A stretch of DNA of 31,832 nt, from NCBI GenBank assembly GCA_000434615.1, contig FR880847.1, positions 136,800 to 168,631 of the forward strand, given 5' to 3'. Position 1 is the first letter of the stretch; every line of letters begins with the position of its first letter. The stretch comes from Clostridium sp. CAG:510. GTDB lineage: Bacteria; Bacillota; Clostridia; Lachnospirales; Lachnospiraceae. A program made the position numbers and the translations under genes. This document shows positions 7,485-15,679 of the stretch, in pieces. The notes below the pieces were generated by a model that saw only the letters and a list, made by a program, of their open reading frames with translations, made no database searches and was not told the origin of the DNA.

Positions 7485-8156
7485 TTATTCACACTTGATT
7501 TCCAGATAACCCAGCAGCTTGCTCTTGTCATACTCCTCCAGAACACCTAAGTTGGAGTCATAGTATTTGCCGTCAAAGTATACAAGGTAATGGCAGTATC
7601 TGCCCATTCTTTCCATTAAGATACAGCACTTGGGAAGCACACAGTCCCTGCCCTCGGTATAGGTAATAACGTCCTTGTGGTCAATACCGTAATAGTTCAG
7701 GGCGGAAATCACCATACCCATGGTTGCCTGCCACTCCCTGCAGTCCATGACACGGATAACATCCGCAATGGTAACGCCTGCCAGCATGGCTACACAGGTC
7801 TGTCCGCAAAGACCGTCCTCCGGCTGGATGATAACCTGCACGCTGTCAATTTTGCGGATGGGGTTGTCAAAGCTGTAAGGGCTGTCGGGGGAAACCTCTA
7901 TGATGCTGCCGCTGATATGCAGAAGCATCTGATGGGACTTCGTAAGGTCCACCTTGATGGCATCCTTATCCTCAATATGAATTTCATAATTTCCTTTTTC
8001 CTTAGGCAGCAGCTTACAGGCAATGATTTCGTTGTCCAGAACCATGTCGGCTTTGATTTCATCACGCAGCTTGCAGACCTCCCACACATTAAAAGGAAGC
8101 TGTATTACAAATCCATTCTCTTTCTTGTCAATTTTTCCGGTAAAAAAGTAACGCAT
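7485..8156 (-). CDS. Two-domain protein: DUF1905-like N-terminus and C39/papain-like cysteine peptidase C-terminus
   Basis: A 223-residue protein that I do not recognise as a named family. Residues 1-83 (FTGKI...FVIQLPFNVWEV...ADMVLDNEIIACKLLPKEKGNYEIHI) resemble the DUF1905/AbrB-like barrel found in small cytosolic proteins. Residues about 105-205 carry a C39/papain-like signature: Gln111, five residues, Cys117-Gly, then Cys121, aligning with the Q-x5-C-G motif of bacteriocin-processing peptidases. His189 in CHYLVYF and Asp200 in YYDSN complete a plausible Gln/Cys/His/Asp site. There is no signal peptide or membrane helix, so it should be cytosolic. An AGGAG site lies before the ATG and the AraC gene ends 15 bases upstream, so both are probably one operon. 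Substrate unknown; peptidase activity is inferred from the motif only. Confidence 0.55.
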   Translation of the reverse strand: MRYFFTGKIDKKENGFVIQLPFNVWEVCKLRDEIKADMVLDNEIIACKLLPKEKGNYEIHIEDKDAIKVDLTKSHQMLLHISGSIIEVSPDSPYSFDNPIRKIDSVQVIIQPEDGLCGQTCVAMLAGVTIADVIRVMDCREWQATMGMVISALNYYGIDHKDVITYTEGRDCVLPKCCILMERMGRYCHYLVYFDGKYYDSNLGVLEEYDKSKLLGYLEIKCE

Positions 8157-8171
8157 GATAATTTCTCCTAT

Positions 8172-9026
8172 CTACAGATTTATTGATTTCTTCGCCTGGG
8201 AAGGCGGAAATCCAAAATGCTTTTTAAATAATTTGCTGAAGTGGTATGCATCATCGTAGCCGACGGCTGCCGCCACTTCCTTGATATTGGTGTATCCCTC
8301 TTTCTGCAAAAGCTCCAGTGCCTTCTGCAGACGTATGTTAATCAGATGCCTTATGGGCGCTTCCCCTGTCTCGCTCTTAAAAATCTTGGATATGTAAAAG
8401 GGGCTTAAATACATATTTTCCGCAATGGTATCGAGGGAGATTTTTTCTGCATAATGGTCTTCAAAATAGCTGACTATCTGCTCCACCACATACTTTTTGT
8501 TGACGGACTCGAACGCATAACCGCTTTTTATCTCCTTGGGCTCCATCTGGCTTTTTAGAAGCAGAAGAAGCATCTGCATCATGTAGGCCTTCATCATAAA
8601 GTACCTGCCATCCCAGCATACGGCATTTTCCGCTTCCAGAGAAGCGCAAAGCTTAAACAGCTTCCGCTGCAGCTCACCCGTGGTATGCACAATGGCATTG
8701 CCCCCCGGCAGCGGAAACGCATTGTCCGGCAGCCCTTTTATGCGGATGTCCGACACTCCCACGAAAAATTCCGTAACGGCGGTCTGTTTGTCTTTCACCA
8801 GCCCCTGATGCATGACGCCGGGATTTAAGATGAGCACATCTCCTTCTTCCACGGGATAAATTTGTCCGTCAATCCGGTAAAAACCGGAGCCCGACATCAT
8901 AAATGCGATTTCCAGAAAGTCGTGGCAATGATACCTTTTTTCATCCTGGTCACGTTTTCCCTTCCAGGTAAAAAGAAAGGTCGGATTAAAATTTTCCAGT
9001 TGTATATTCTCCTGTCTGTCACACAT
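8172..9026 (-). CDS. AraC family transcriptional regulator with cupin sensor domain
   Basis: The protein has 284 residues from the chosen start. The N-terminal cupin domain shows HCHDFLEIAFMMSGSGFYRIDG and GDVLILNPGVMHQG, the usual small-ligand sensor of AraC regulators. The C-terminal double helix-turn-helix is intact (ISLDTIAENMYLSPFYISKIFKSETG and VAAAVGYDDAYHFSKLFKKHFGFPPSQ). The frame is open to an ATG at 9143, but the promoter at 9070-9098 would start transcription near 9063. Translation therefore should begin at the ATG at 9026, preceded by GGGAAG. The extra residues of the longer frame also look non-native (FAKKPFTFIFVF). It sits upstream of the peptidase-like gene and diverges from the ABC exporter pair; either could be its target. 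Confidence 0.93.
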   Translation of the reverse strand: MCDRQENIQLENFNPTFLFTWKGKRDQDEKRYHCHDFLEIAFMMSGSGFYRIDGQIYPVEEGDVLILNPGVMHQGLVKDKQTAVTEFFVGVSDIRIKGLPDNAFPLPGGNAIVHTTGELQRKLFKLCASLEAENAVCWDGRYFMMKAYMMQMLLLLLKSQMEPKEIKSGYAFESVNKKYVVEQIVSYFEDHYAEKISLDTIAENMYLSPFYISKIFKSETGEAPIRHLINIRLQKALELLQKEGYTNIKEVAAAVGYDDAYHFSKLFKKHFGFPPSQAKKSINL

Positions 9027-9069
9027 ATCTTCCCATGCCTTTCCACAACATCTGCCTTCTGCTTTTCTT

Positions 9070-9098
9070 ATTTTACAAAAAACAAAGATAAATGTAAA
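9070..9098 (-). promoter_or_regulatory. Promoter of the AraC gene
   Basis: On the minus strand TTTACA (9098-9093), 17 bases, TAAAAT (9075-9070). Both hexamers match the consensus at five of six positions. It decides the start of the AraC reading frame. Confidence 0.65.
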
Positions 9099-9181
9099 AG
9101 GTTTTTTTGCAAAAAGATACAAACAACATACAAGATAGTCCATTTCTTTTTAGAAGCGATATGTTAATATTTTCATAGAAT

Positions 9182-9210
9182 TTTACATGTTTATCATGTA
9201 TATTTATGTT
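9182..9210 (+). promoter_or_regulatory. Putative promoter of the ABC exporter operon
   Basis: TTTACA (9182-9187), 17 bases, TATGTT (9205-9210), ending about 35 bases before the first ABC start. A small inverted repeat ACATG-N5-CATGT (9185-9199) lies between the hexamers and could be a regulator site. Confidence 0.45.
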
Positions 9211-9245
9211 CACTCTGCTTACTTTATCATTCGGAGGTTTTATTT

Positions 9246-11009
9246 ATGACACCTATGAAGTGGTTTTTCTCCTTTCTGAAGAAATACCGGAAAAACATGA
9301 TTTTAGGAATTATTCTCACCATTGTAATCACTTCCTTAAACATTGTTAATCCCTACATATCCGGTATGATTGTCGATGACGTCATCACCGGCGGGCAGTA
9401 CAGTCTGCTCTATCCTCTGGTAGGACTTATGCTCTTAATTGTCATTATCCGGGGTGCCCTGCGCTTTTACTATCAGCTTGTCTTCGAGACGGCATCCCAG
9501 GGTGTTCTGTATGACATGCGGGACAAAGTGTACCGTAAGCTCCTGCAGGAGGACTTTTCCTTTTATAATAAGAAGAGAACCGGTGACCTTATGAGCCGTC
9601 AGACCGGAGATATGGATGCCATCCGCCATTTTGTGGCTTATGTTATCTACAACACTCTGGAAAATGTCCTGATGTTTGCTTTTGCGCTTGTCATGATTTT
9701 TACCGTAAATGCAAAGTTAGCTCTCTGTATGCTCGCTGTACTTCCTTTTACCGCGTTGTGCACCTATATGCAGTCCAAGGAGGTAAAGCCTGCTTTTAAA
9801 AGAAACCGCGACTGCTTCTCTTCCTTAAATGCTTTCGTGCAGGAGAATGTCAGCGGCAACCGCGTGGTAAGAGCCTTTTCCAAGGAAGATTACGAAATCG
9901 AAAAATTCAACAAAGAAAACGACGCCTTCCGTGCAGCCCAGATTTCCGCATCCAATGTATGGAAAAAGTACGTGCCCATTTTTGAAGTACTGGCGTATTC
10001 CTTAAACATCATTCTCATGCTCTACGGCGGCTACATGGTAATTCAGGGCGAAATTACCTTAGGCGACCTGGTTGTGGTAAACGGGTATCTTTGGATGCTT
10101 AACAATCCCCTTCGTATGGCAGGCTGGCTGGTCAACGACATCGGCAACTTCATTACCTCCGTGGAAAAAATTTATACCACCTACAGCGAAGAGCCCCATG
10201 TCAAAACTCCTTACACCGGCATCCATACCCACTTAAACGGCGCCGTGGAATTTGAAAACGTATCCTACCGTGCGGACGACGAGGACATCGTCATGGACAT
10301 CAGCTTCAAGGTAAAGCCCGGTCAGACCGTGGGCATCATCGGCTCTACCGGTGCCGGCAAATCCACGATTATGAATCTGCTCTGCCGTTTCTATGACACC
10401 ACCTCCGGCACGGTACGCATTGACGGCAAGGATGTGCGGAATATGGATTTATACAATCTTCGTGACAACATCGGCATGGCCATGCAGGATGTGTTCCTGT
10501 TTTCCGATACCATTGAAGGCAACATTGCTTACGGCCGCCCCGACTGTTCCTTTGAGGAGGTCAAAAAAGCTGCCATTATGGCGGACGCCAACCACTTTAT
10601 AAATGCCATGCCGGAGGGCTACGACACCATTGTGGGCGAACGCGGCGTAGGTCTTTCCGGCGGTCAGAAACAGCGTATTTCCTTAGCAAGAGCGCTGCTT
10701 AAGGACCCTTCCATCCTGATTCTGGACGACACCACTTCTGCCGTGGATATGGAAACCGAAAGCTATATCCAGAAGCAGCTTAAAAATATTGACAAGAAAT
10801 GCACCATTTTCATCATTGCCTACCGCATCTCTTCCATTAAGGATGCCGACCTGATTTTAGTCATGGACAAGGGCCGCATCATTGAGCAGGGCAGCCACGA
10901 GGAGCTGATGAAAAAGGGCGGCTATTATGCCGAAACCTTCCACAGCCAGTACGGAGAAATTCCGAAAGAGCTGTTACCTGAAAATTCCGCAATGAAGGGA
11001 GGCTGTTAA
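9246..11009 (+). CDS. ABC exporter half-transporter, degenerate-site subunit
   Basis: A 587-residue type IV ABC half-transporter: a six-helix membrane domain (about 1-330) and then one nucleotide-binding domain. Walker A GSTGAGKST begins at Gly366 and the signature LSGGQ is intact at 470-474. Walker B ends in LDD, so the catalytic Glu is Asp495, and the H-loop His is Tyr526 (AYRISSI). These changes mark the subunit that contributes the non-hydrolysing site in heterodimeric exporters such as TM287/288, LmrCD and BmrCD. A GGAGG site lies 8 bases before the ATG and the second half-transporter begins one base after the stop. Likely substrates are lipids or drugs; nothing here fixes which. Confidence 0.93.
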   Translation: MTPMKWFFSFLKKYRKNMILGIILTIVITSLNIVNPYISGMIVDDVITGGQYSLLYPLVGLMLLIVIIRGALRFYYQLVFETASQGVLYDMRDKVYRKLLQEDFSFYNKKRTGDLMSRQTGDMDAIRHFVAYVIYNTLENVLMFAFALVMIFTVNAKLALCMLAVLPFTALCTYMQSKEVKPAFKRNRDCFSSLNAFVQENVSGNRVVRAFSKEDYEIEKFNKENDAFRAAQISASNVWKKYVPIFEVLAYSLNIILMLYGGYMVIQGEITLGDLVVVNGYLWMLNNPLRMAGWLVNDIGNFITSVEKIYTTYSEEPHVKTPYTGIHTHLNGAVEFENVSYRADDEDIVMDISFKVKPGQTVGIIGSTGAGKSTIMNLLCRFYDTTSGTVRIDGKDVRNMDLYNLRDNIGMAMQDVFLFSDTIEGNIAYGRPDCSFEEVKKAAIMADANHFINAMPEGYDTIVGERGVGLSGGQKQRISLARALLKDPSILILDDTTSAVDMETESYIQKQLKNIDKKCTIFIIAYRISSIKDADLILVMDKGRIIEQGSHEELMKKGGYYAETFHSQYGEIPKELLPENSAMKGGC

Positions 11010-11010
11010 G

Positions 11011-12798
11011 ATGGCACGAAACCGTTATGATGTGGATGAAACCTTAGAGGATTCCTTTGACTTAAACCAGGTAAAACGTCTGGCAAATTACATAAAACCT
11101 TACAAAAAGGAAATGGGCTTTGTTATCTTTATGATGCTGTCCTCTTCCGCCCTCACCATGCTGATTCCTATTTTCTTCCAGAAAATCATGGATGTGTGCA
11201 TTCCGGCAAAGGACATGAAGCAGATTTTCGTATATGCGGGTCTGACACTTGTCATTGCCCTTTATACTGCTTTTTCCCTGGCGCTCAAAATCAAACACAT
11301 GAGCTCCATCGGACAGAATATCATCCACGATCTGCGCTACGACATTTTCAAGCACTTGCAGGAGCTTCCTTTTTCCTACTTTGACGATAAGCCCCACGGC
11401 AAAATCCAGGTCCGTGTGGTAAACTACGTCAACAGCTTAAGCGATTTGTTAAGCAACGGCATCGTCAACACACTGACCGATCTCTGCAACCTGATTTTCA
11501 TTCTGATTTTCATGTTGATTGAGGATGTTCGTCTGACGTTAATCTGTCTGACAGGTCTTCCCCTTTTAGCCCTTGTCATTGTCTTTATCAAGAAAAGACA
11601 GCGCCGTGCATGGCAGATTCAGAGCAACAAACAGTCCAACTTAAACGCCTACATTGCCGAAAGCATCGGCGGTATCCGGGTTACCCAGTCCTTTGTCCGG
11701 GAAGACCGCAACGTAGGCATTTTCAACAATTTAAGCACCAGTTACCGCAGCGCCTGGATGCGTGCCGTAAAATACAACTTTATCCTCTGGCCGGGTGTGG
11801 ACATCATTTCCACCATTACCACCTCATTTGTATACATTTTAGGTGTGCGCTTTATTTTAGCTCCTTCCTCCACCCTGACCGTCGGCGTGCTGATTGCTTT
11901 TACCGCATACATCAGCCGCTTCTGGCAGCCGATTAACACACTGGCAGGTTTTTATAACTCTCTGCTGACCGCCATCTCCTATCTGGAACGTATTTTTGAA
12001 ACCATTGACGAGCCGGTTCTGGTTAAGGATGCGGAGGATGCCGTAGAAATGCCGCCCATCAAAGGCGAAGTTACCTTTGAGAACGTATCCTTCAGCTACG
12101 AAGAAGGTCATAAAATTTTAGATAACATCAACTTTACGGTAAAGCCCGGCGAAACCTATGCCATTGTAGGCCCCACCGGCGCAGGCAAGACCACCATCGT
12201 CAACCTTATCAGCCGCTTCTACAATGTGGACTCCGGCAGGATTTTAATTGACGGTGTGGATATTTCCAAAGTGACGCTCCGCTCCCTCAGGACCCAGATG
12301 GGTATTATGATGCAGGACTCCTTTATTTTCTCCGGCACCATTATGGACAATATCCGCTACGGCAACAAAACCGCTACCGACGAGGAAGTTATCCGCGCAG
12401 CCAAGACCGTCTGCGCCCATGAATTTATTGAGAAACTGGAAAACGGTTACTATACCGAGGTAAACGAACGGGGAAGCCGTCTTTCCGCCGGCCAGCGCCA
12501 GCTGATCTCCTTTGCCCGTGCGCTCCTTGCCAACCCCGCCATCCTGATTCTGGACGAAGCGACCTCCAGCATTGATACGGAAACGGAAATCCTTTTGCAG
12601 AAGGGCTTAAATGAGCTTCTGAAAAACAGAACCTCCTTCATCATCGCCCACAGACTTTCCACCATCAAAAATGCCAACTGCATCATGTATGTGGACCAGG
12701 GCAGCATTATGGAAAAAGGCAATCACGACGAGCTTCTTGCCCAGCACGGTGAATACTACCACCTGTATATGTCGCAGTATGATTTCCTGAAGAAATAA
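11011..12798 (+). CDS. ABC exporter half-transporter, catalytic subunit
   Basis: A 595-residue partner of the preceding gene. An acidic N-terminal extension (DVDETLEDSFDLNQ) precedes six membrane helices and the ATPase domain. Walker A GPTGAGKTT begins at Gly387 with Lys393. Walker B LDEATSS supplies catalytic Glu516, and the H-loop His547 is present (AHRLSTI). The signature is LSAGQ (491-495) instead of LSGGQ; this signature faces the partner's degenerate Walker site, so both deviations fall in the same composite site. The second site (this Walker A/B/H with the partner's LSGGQ) is fully canonical. The gene ends in a strong terminator. The divergent AraC gene may regulate the pair. Confidence 0.93.
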   Translation: MARNRYDVDETLEDSFDLNQVKRLANYIKPYKKEMGFVIFMMLSSSALTMLIPIFFQKIMDVCIPAKDMKQIFVYAGLTLVIALYTAFSLALKIKHMSSIGQNIIHDLRYDIFKHLQELPFSYFDDKPHGKIQVRVVNYVNSLSDLLSNGIVNTLTDLCNLIFILIFMLIEDVRLTLICLTGLPLLALVIVFIKKRQRRAWQIQSNKQSNLNAYIAESIGGIRVTQSFVREDRNVGIFNNLSTSYRSAWMRAVKYNFILWPGVDIISTITTSFVYILGVRFILAPSSTLTVGVLIAFTAYISRFWQPINTLAGFYNSLLTAISYLERIFETIDEPVLVKDAEDAVEMPPIKGEVTFENVSFSYEEGHKILDNINFTVKPGETYAIVGPTGAGKTTIVNLISRFYNVDSGRILIDGVDISKVTLRSLRTQMGIMMQDSFIFSGTIMDNIRYGNKTATDEEVIRAAKTVCAHEFIEKLENGYYTEVNERGSRLSAGQRQLISFARALLANPAILILDEATSSIDTETEILLQKGLNELLKNRTSFIIAHRLSTIKNANCIMYVDQGSIMEKGNHDELLAQHGEYYHLYMSQYDFLKK

Positions 12799-12810
12799 AA
12801 ATTTACACCC

Positions 12811-12846
12811 AAAAACGGAGTGCGTGAAATCACACACTCCGTTTTT
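12811..12846. terminator. Terminator of the ABC exporter operon
   Basis: AAAAACGGAGTG (12811-12822) and CACTCCGTTTTT (12835-12846) form a perfect 12-base inverted repeat, with GTG/CAC extending the stem inward. The A- and T-runs make it bidirectional. Confidence 0.85.
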
Positions 12847-12954
12847 CATTTTATTCTTTACCTTATCGCAGAATAATCTTTCCGCTTCAACCCAAGTTGC
12901 GTAGTGCTTGCATTCTTCCATTCTGCATCAAAGTTCCGGACGTTTGGTAGCAGC

Positions 12955-12995
12955 AGGGAAAATATTACAATTCATTATGTTGTGAGAATTTCCCT
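12955..12995. terminator. Imperfect hairpin after the AT-rich patch genes
   Basis: AGGGAAAAT...AATTTCCCT with an inner ACAA/TTGT pairing lies just past the stop of the 143-residue gene (minus strand). There is no clear T-run, so termination is uncertain. The rest of 12847-12997 shows no supported gene. Confidence 0.3.
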
Positions 12996-12997
12996 GA

Positions 12998-13429
12998 TTA
13001 ATCTTCATACTCTTCGATTTTATAAGATAATAGTCTCACATCAGCATTCAACAGCTTGTATACAATATTCTCGAAATACCAGGACATATCTGTATACTTT
13101 CCCTTAACAGTTTTTCGATTTATTGTTATGCTCAATATAGTTTGACTGGTATTATATGCCATTAAAGAAATCCCTTCCGTACCATTACAATAAAATAAGT
13201 TTACACCTATCTGTTCTTTGCCTTCAATTTTTTTAGAAATAACGTCATATAGCTCACTTTCAGATATCTCGTCACATTGCCAATCGTACTTATCGTCATC
13301 ACCAATTGGCAAATATTCGACCTTCCCTTGTGGATTATGAATATGCCATCCTATTTGTTGAAATATCCTTAAAATATCTGCTATATTTTCTGAATAAGCA
13401 CTGCAATCTAATGTCATTAATGCTTCCAT
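12998..13429 (-). CDS. Small acidic hypothetical protein, immunity-protein-like in character
   Basis: A 143-residue protein that I do not recognise. It is soluble and acidic, with no signal peptide, and contains alternating helical and strand-rich stretches (ENIADILRIFQQIGWHIHN; QTILSITINRKTVKGKY). AAAGGAG lies 7 bases before the ATG, so it is likely expressed. It is the last gene of a minus-strand run behind the promoter at 14084-14113, in a stretch much richer in A and T than its neighbours. Size, acidity and context resemble immunity proteins of polymorphic toxin systems, but no toxin is adjacent and no conserved motif supports this beyond resemblance. Confidence 0.55.
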   Translation of the reverse strand: MEALMTLDCSAYSENIADILRIFQQIGWHIHNPQGKVEYLPIGDDDKYDWQCDEISESELYDVISKKIEGKEQIGVNLFYCNGTEGISLMAYNTSQTILSITINRKTVKGKYTDMSWYFENIVYKLLNADVRLLSYKIEEYED

Positions 13430-13463
13430 TCACATGCTCCTTTAATCTAATTCGAGTCACAAA

Positions 13464-13691
13464 TTACCAAATATTGATTCTATATACTTCAAACTGAATA
13501 CACATTCCATTTGAAATATCTTTTGGGATTTTGTCTTCATCATATGTTTCTCCGATAAATACATCGTCTTCTAAAAACTTTATCGCCTTTACCATAGAAG
13601 TTCTAAATTCACACACTCGAATACTGCTAAAATTGTTACAGAACACTCTCTGTTTTTTATTCCAACATTTCAACAAACTCTGAGAATGCAT
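13464..13691 (-). pseudogene. Probable remnant ORF, AT-rich patch
   Basis: An open frame of 75 codons with no ribosome site before its first ATG (13691) or before the internal ATG that begins MVKAIKFLEDD. The C-terminal part (FIGETYDEDKIPKDISNG...FEVYRINIW) reads like genuine protein, whereas the N-terminal part does not. It is best explained as the tail of a decayed gene in the same run as its neighbours. It could also be a real short protein with an unusual start. Confidence 0.3.
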
Positions 13692-13702
13692 CTGCTATCA
13701 TA

Positions 13703-13918
13703 CTACATAATTAATGTTTCTACCTCCTCTACTTCTTCATTAAAAACTTTTATTTCCTCATCCGTCATACCATACTCTTGCAAATCTAATGTCTTAACTT
13801 TAGATATGACAGTTTCTAATCTTTTTTTGAATTGTTCTGATATTTTTTTACCACATCTGGAATATCTAAAAGTTTCCAAGGCTTCATATTTTTTTTGATA
13901 AAAATTTATTCTTTTCAC
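13703..13918 (-). CDS. Small charged hypothetical protein
   Basis: A 71-residue, highly charged protein with no recognised domain: a basic N-terminal half (KRINFYQKKYEALETFRYSRCGKK) and an acidic C-terminal half (MTDEEIKVFNEEVEEVETLIM), probably helical. Translation most likely starts at the GTG at 13918, nine bases after AAGGAG. The longer frame from 13945 would read through that ribosome site. It is probably co-transcribed with the 143-residue gene downstream. Function unknown. Confidence 0.45.
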   Translation of the reverse strand: MKRINFYQKKYEALETFRYSRCGKKISEQFKKRLETVISKVKTLDLQEYGMTDEEIKVFNEEVEEVETLIM

Positions 13919-13963
13919 TTTTTTACACTCCTTATTTATTGACACTATAAAGGAATTCCATAT

Positions 13964-14056
13964 CTATGTGCCGCATCCGACACATAAAGCACCTATGCAA
14001 AAAACATGGCAATGATGATTCCTTTTCCAAATTTCATAATTTTTCACTCTTTTCAT
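13964..14056 (-). pseudogene. Possible broken lipoprotein signal peptide or Cys-rich short ORF
   Basis: Two overlapping frames cover this stretch. One gives MKFGKGIIIAMFFA and then a stop. The next frame gives IGALCVGCGT and then a stop. Joined by a single-base shift they read as a lipoprotein signal with a lipobox-like VGC. A 30-codon frame from 14056 is also open (MKRVKNYEIW...CVGCGT). No good ribosome site is visible. A decayed gene head is the simplest reading. Confidence 0.25.
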
Positions 14057-14083
14057 TGCTTTGATTTATATATTTATAATTTT

Positions 14084-14113
14084 ATATTATTGTATTGTTT
14101 CTTATTTTGTCAA
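14084..14113 (-). promoter_or_regulatory. Promoter of the AT-rich patch genes
   Basis: On the minus strand TTGACA (14113-14108), 18 bases, TAATAT (14089-14084), followed by a long A/T stretch. It lies just past the mgtE terminator and reads into the small genes at 13918 and 13429. Confidence 0.6.
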
Positions 14114-14124
14114 TTTTAAAATAA

Positions 14125-14157
14125 AAAGACCTGAAAATTTCTCGTTTTCAGGTCTTT
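14125..14157. terminator. Terminator of mgtE
   Basis: AAAGACCTGAAAA (14125-14137) and TTTTCAGGTCTTT (14145-14157) are perfect 13-base inverted arms with a 7-base loop. A T-run follows on the minus strand. Confidence 0.85.
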
Positions 14158-14185
14158 CAAACTTCTATTTTCTAAAACAATTTCC

Positions 14186-15517
14186 TCAGATATGCAGTAT
14201 CGCCGAAGCAATCTGGAAATACACAATCAAAGAAAGGGCATCCACGATGGTGGTGATAAAAGGACTCGCCATAACAGCGGGGTCAAAGCCAATCCGCTTT
14301 GCCAGAATCGGCAGGGTACAGCCAATCATCTTTGCCAGGAATACCGCTACAATCAGGGTCAGGCACACAACAAAGGCCACCGTTACGCCTACTCTGTCAA
14401 GCAGAAGCAGTTTGATGAAATTGGCAAGGGAAAGGGTAATGCCGCAAAGCATCGCCACGCGGATTTCCTTCCAGATAACGGCGAATGTATCCTTGTAACC
14501 GATTTCTCCAAGGGAAAGTCCGCGGATAATGGAAACGCTTGCCTGACCGCCGGCGTTGCCGCCCGTATCCATCAGCATGGGGATGAACATGGTCAGCACC
14601 GCATAGGTGCTTAAGGCATCCTCAAAGTGGCTGATAATCTGACCGGTAAAGGTAGCCGACACCATGAGAAGTAAAAGCCATGGAATTCTTTTCTTGAAGG
14701 TTTCAAGAATGCCCGTTTTCATATAGGGCTTGTCGGAAGGAACGATAGCCGCCATCTTTTCAATATCCTCGGTGGCCTCTTCTTCCATGATATCCACGAT
14801 ATCATCGACGGTAATAATACCGACCAGCCGGTTTTCGTTGTCCACAACGGGCATGGTGGTAAAGTCGTATTTTTTGAACTGCCGGGCAACCTCTTCCTGG
14901 TCCATCAGGGTATTGATGGAAATGACATTCTCATGCATGATGTCACCGATGATTTCGTCCGGGTCACTGAGCAGTAAGTATCTTAGTGCAACGGTACCGA
15001 GCAGCCTTCTCTGCGCATCGAGCACATAACAGATGTTAATGGTCTCGCTGTCCACACCGACTTTACGGATGCGGGCAATGGCTTCCTCTACCGTCAGGTT
15101 TTCTTTTAAATCCACATACTCCACGGTCATGATACTACCGGCGGAGTCCTCCGGATAACGAAGCAGGTGATTGATATCACGCCGCATTTCCGGGCTGGCA
15201 TTTGCCAGAAGCTTTTTTACGATATTGGCGGGCATCTCTTCCAAAAGGTCCGTTGCATCATCCGCCATCAGGTTGTTGATAATACCTGCCGCATCCTTTT
15301 CCGACAGGGTGGTAATGATGAGCTGCTGATTGTCCACTTCCATGTAGGAAAAGACATCGGCTGCCAGGTCCTTCGGTAAAATACGGAATACCTTTAACAT
15401 TTCCTCTTCGGGAAGGTTTTCCAAGAGAATAGCCACATCGGCTTCATTCATCTCTGCTAATTTCTGGCGCAGGGATGTGTACTGACGGGTTGTCAGTAAT
15501 TCCTTGATTTCATCCAT
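14186..15517 (-). CDS. mgtE: Magnesium transporter MgtE
   Basis: A 443-residue Mg2+ channel that closes when cytosolic Mg2+ binds its cytoplasmic domains. The order is normal: an acidic helical N domain (about 1-125, with LLENLPEEE and DLLEEMP repeats), two CBS domains (about 133-250, DFTTMPVVDNENRLVGIITVDDIVD), a connecting helix and five membrane helices. The pore signature PMLMDTGGNAGGQASVSIIRGL and the final-helix motif ASPFITTIVDALSL are intact. Its ATG follows AAAGGAG closely. A 160-base leader with a short overlapping ORF lies upstream, and its promoter sits in the end of the yigZ-like gene. A perfect terminator ends the unit. Confidence 0.97.
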   Translation of the reverse strand: MDEIKELLTTRQYTSLRQKLAEMNEADVAILLENLPEEEMLKVFRILPKDLAADVFSYMEVDNQQLIITTLSEKDAAGIINNLMADDATDLLEEMPANIVKKLLANASPEMRRDINHLLRYPEDSAGSIMTVEYVDLKENLTVEEAIARIRKVGVDSETINICYVLDAQRRLLGTVALRYLLLSDPDEIIGDIMHENVISINTLMDQEEVARQFKKYDFTTMPVVDNENRLVGIITVDDIVDIMEEEATEDIEKMAAIVPSDKPYMKTGILETFKKRIPWLLLLMVSATFTGQIISHFEDALSTYAVLTMFIPMLMDTGGNAGGQASVSIIRGLSLGEIGYKDTFAVIWKEIRVAMLCGITLSLANFIKLLLLDRVGVTVAFVVCLTLIVAVFLAKMIGCTLPILAKRIGFDPAVMASPFITTIVDALSLIVYFQIASAILHI

Positions 15518-15606
15518 AATCGTTCTCCTTTAGTTGTCAATGGGGTCTTCATGCACCGGGCAGGAAGAGGGTTATCGTTACTGTGCGTCTTACTGTGCGA
15601 TTTCAT
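15493..15606 (-). CDS. Upstream ORF overlapping the mgtE start, possible leader peptide
   Basis: A 37-codon ORF in the mgtE leader, starting MKSHSKTHSNDNPLPARCM. AAAGGTGG lies 8 bases before its ATG, a seven-of-eight match to the ideal site. It runs through the mgtE ribosome site and ends 22 bases inside mgtE in another frame, so its translation must affect mgtE initiation. Codons 4-10 contain a tandem 12-base repeat (CGCACAGTAA copies). The DNPLP stretch recalls the Asp/Pro-rich MgtL leader of enteric mgtA, which responds to low Mg2+, but the similarity is short. It is short and has no homologue that I recognise, hence modest confidence. Confidence 0.4.
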   Translation of the reverse strand: MKSHSKTHSNDNPLPARCMKTPLTTKGERLWMKSRNY

Positions 15607-15645
15607 CAAAACCACCACCTTTCTCCTAAACGGAAAACATTTTTG

Positions 15646-15673
15646 GGTGTGCCTCTTTACGTTTTTACACACC
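15646..15673 (-). promoter_or_regulatory. Hairpin in the mgtE leader
   Basis: CACACC and GGTGTG (plus-strand 15646-15651 with 15668-15673) pair around a 16-base loop near the 5' end of the mgtE transcript. There is no T-run, so it is not a terminator. The leader lacks the GTTAGGTGAGGCTCC core of the known M-box Mg2+ riboswitch. Confidence 0.35.
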
Positions 15674-15679
15674 TTATTT

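Noticed and set aside
9027..9143. Longer AraC N-terminus
   Set aside because: The promoter at 9070-9098 lies inside it, and the residues do not look like part of the cupin domain.
12607..12921. Minus-strand frame across the ABC terminator (starts MEECKHYATW)
   Set aside because: It reads through a strong terminator into the antisense of the ABC gene and has no ribosome site or family resemblance.
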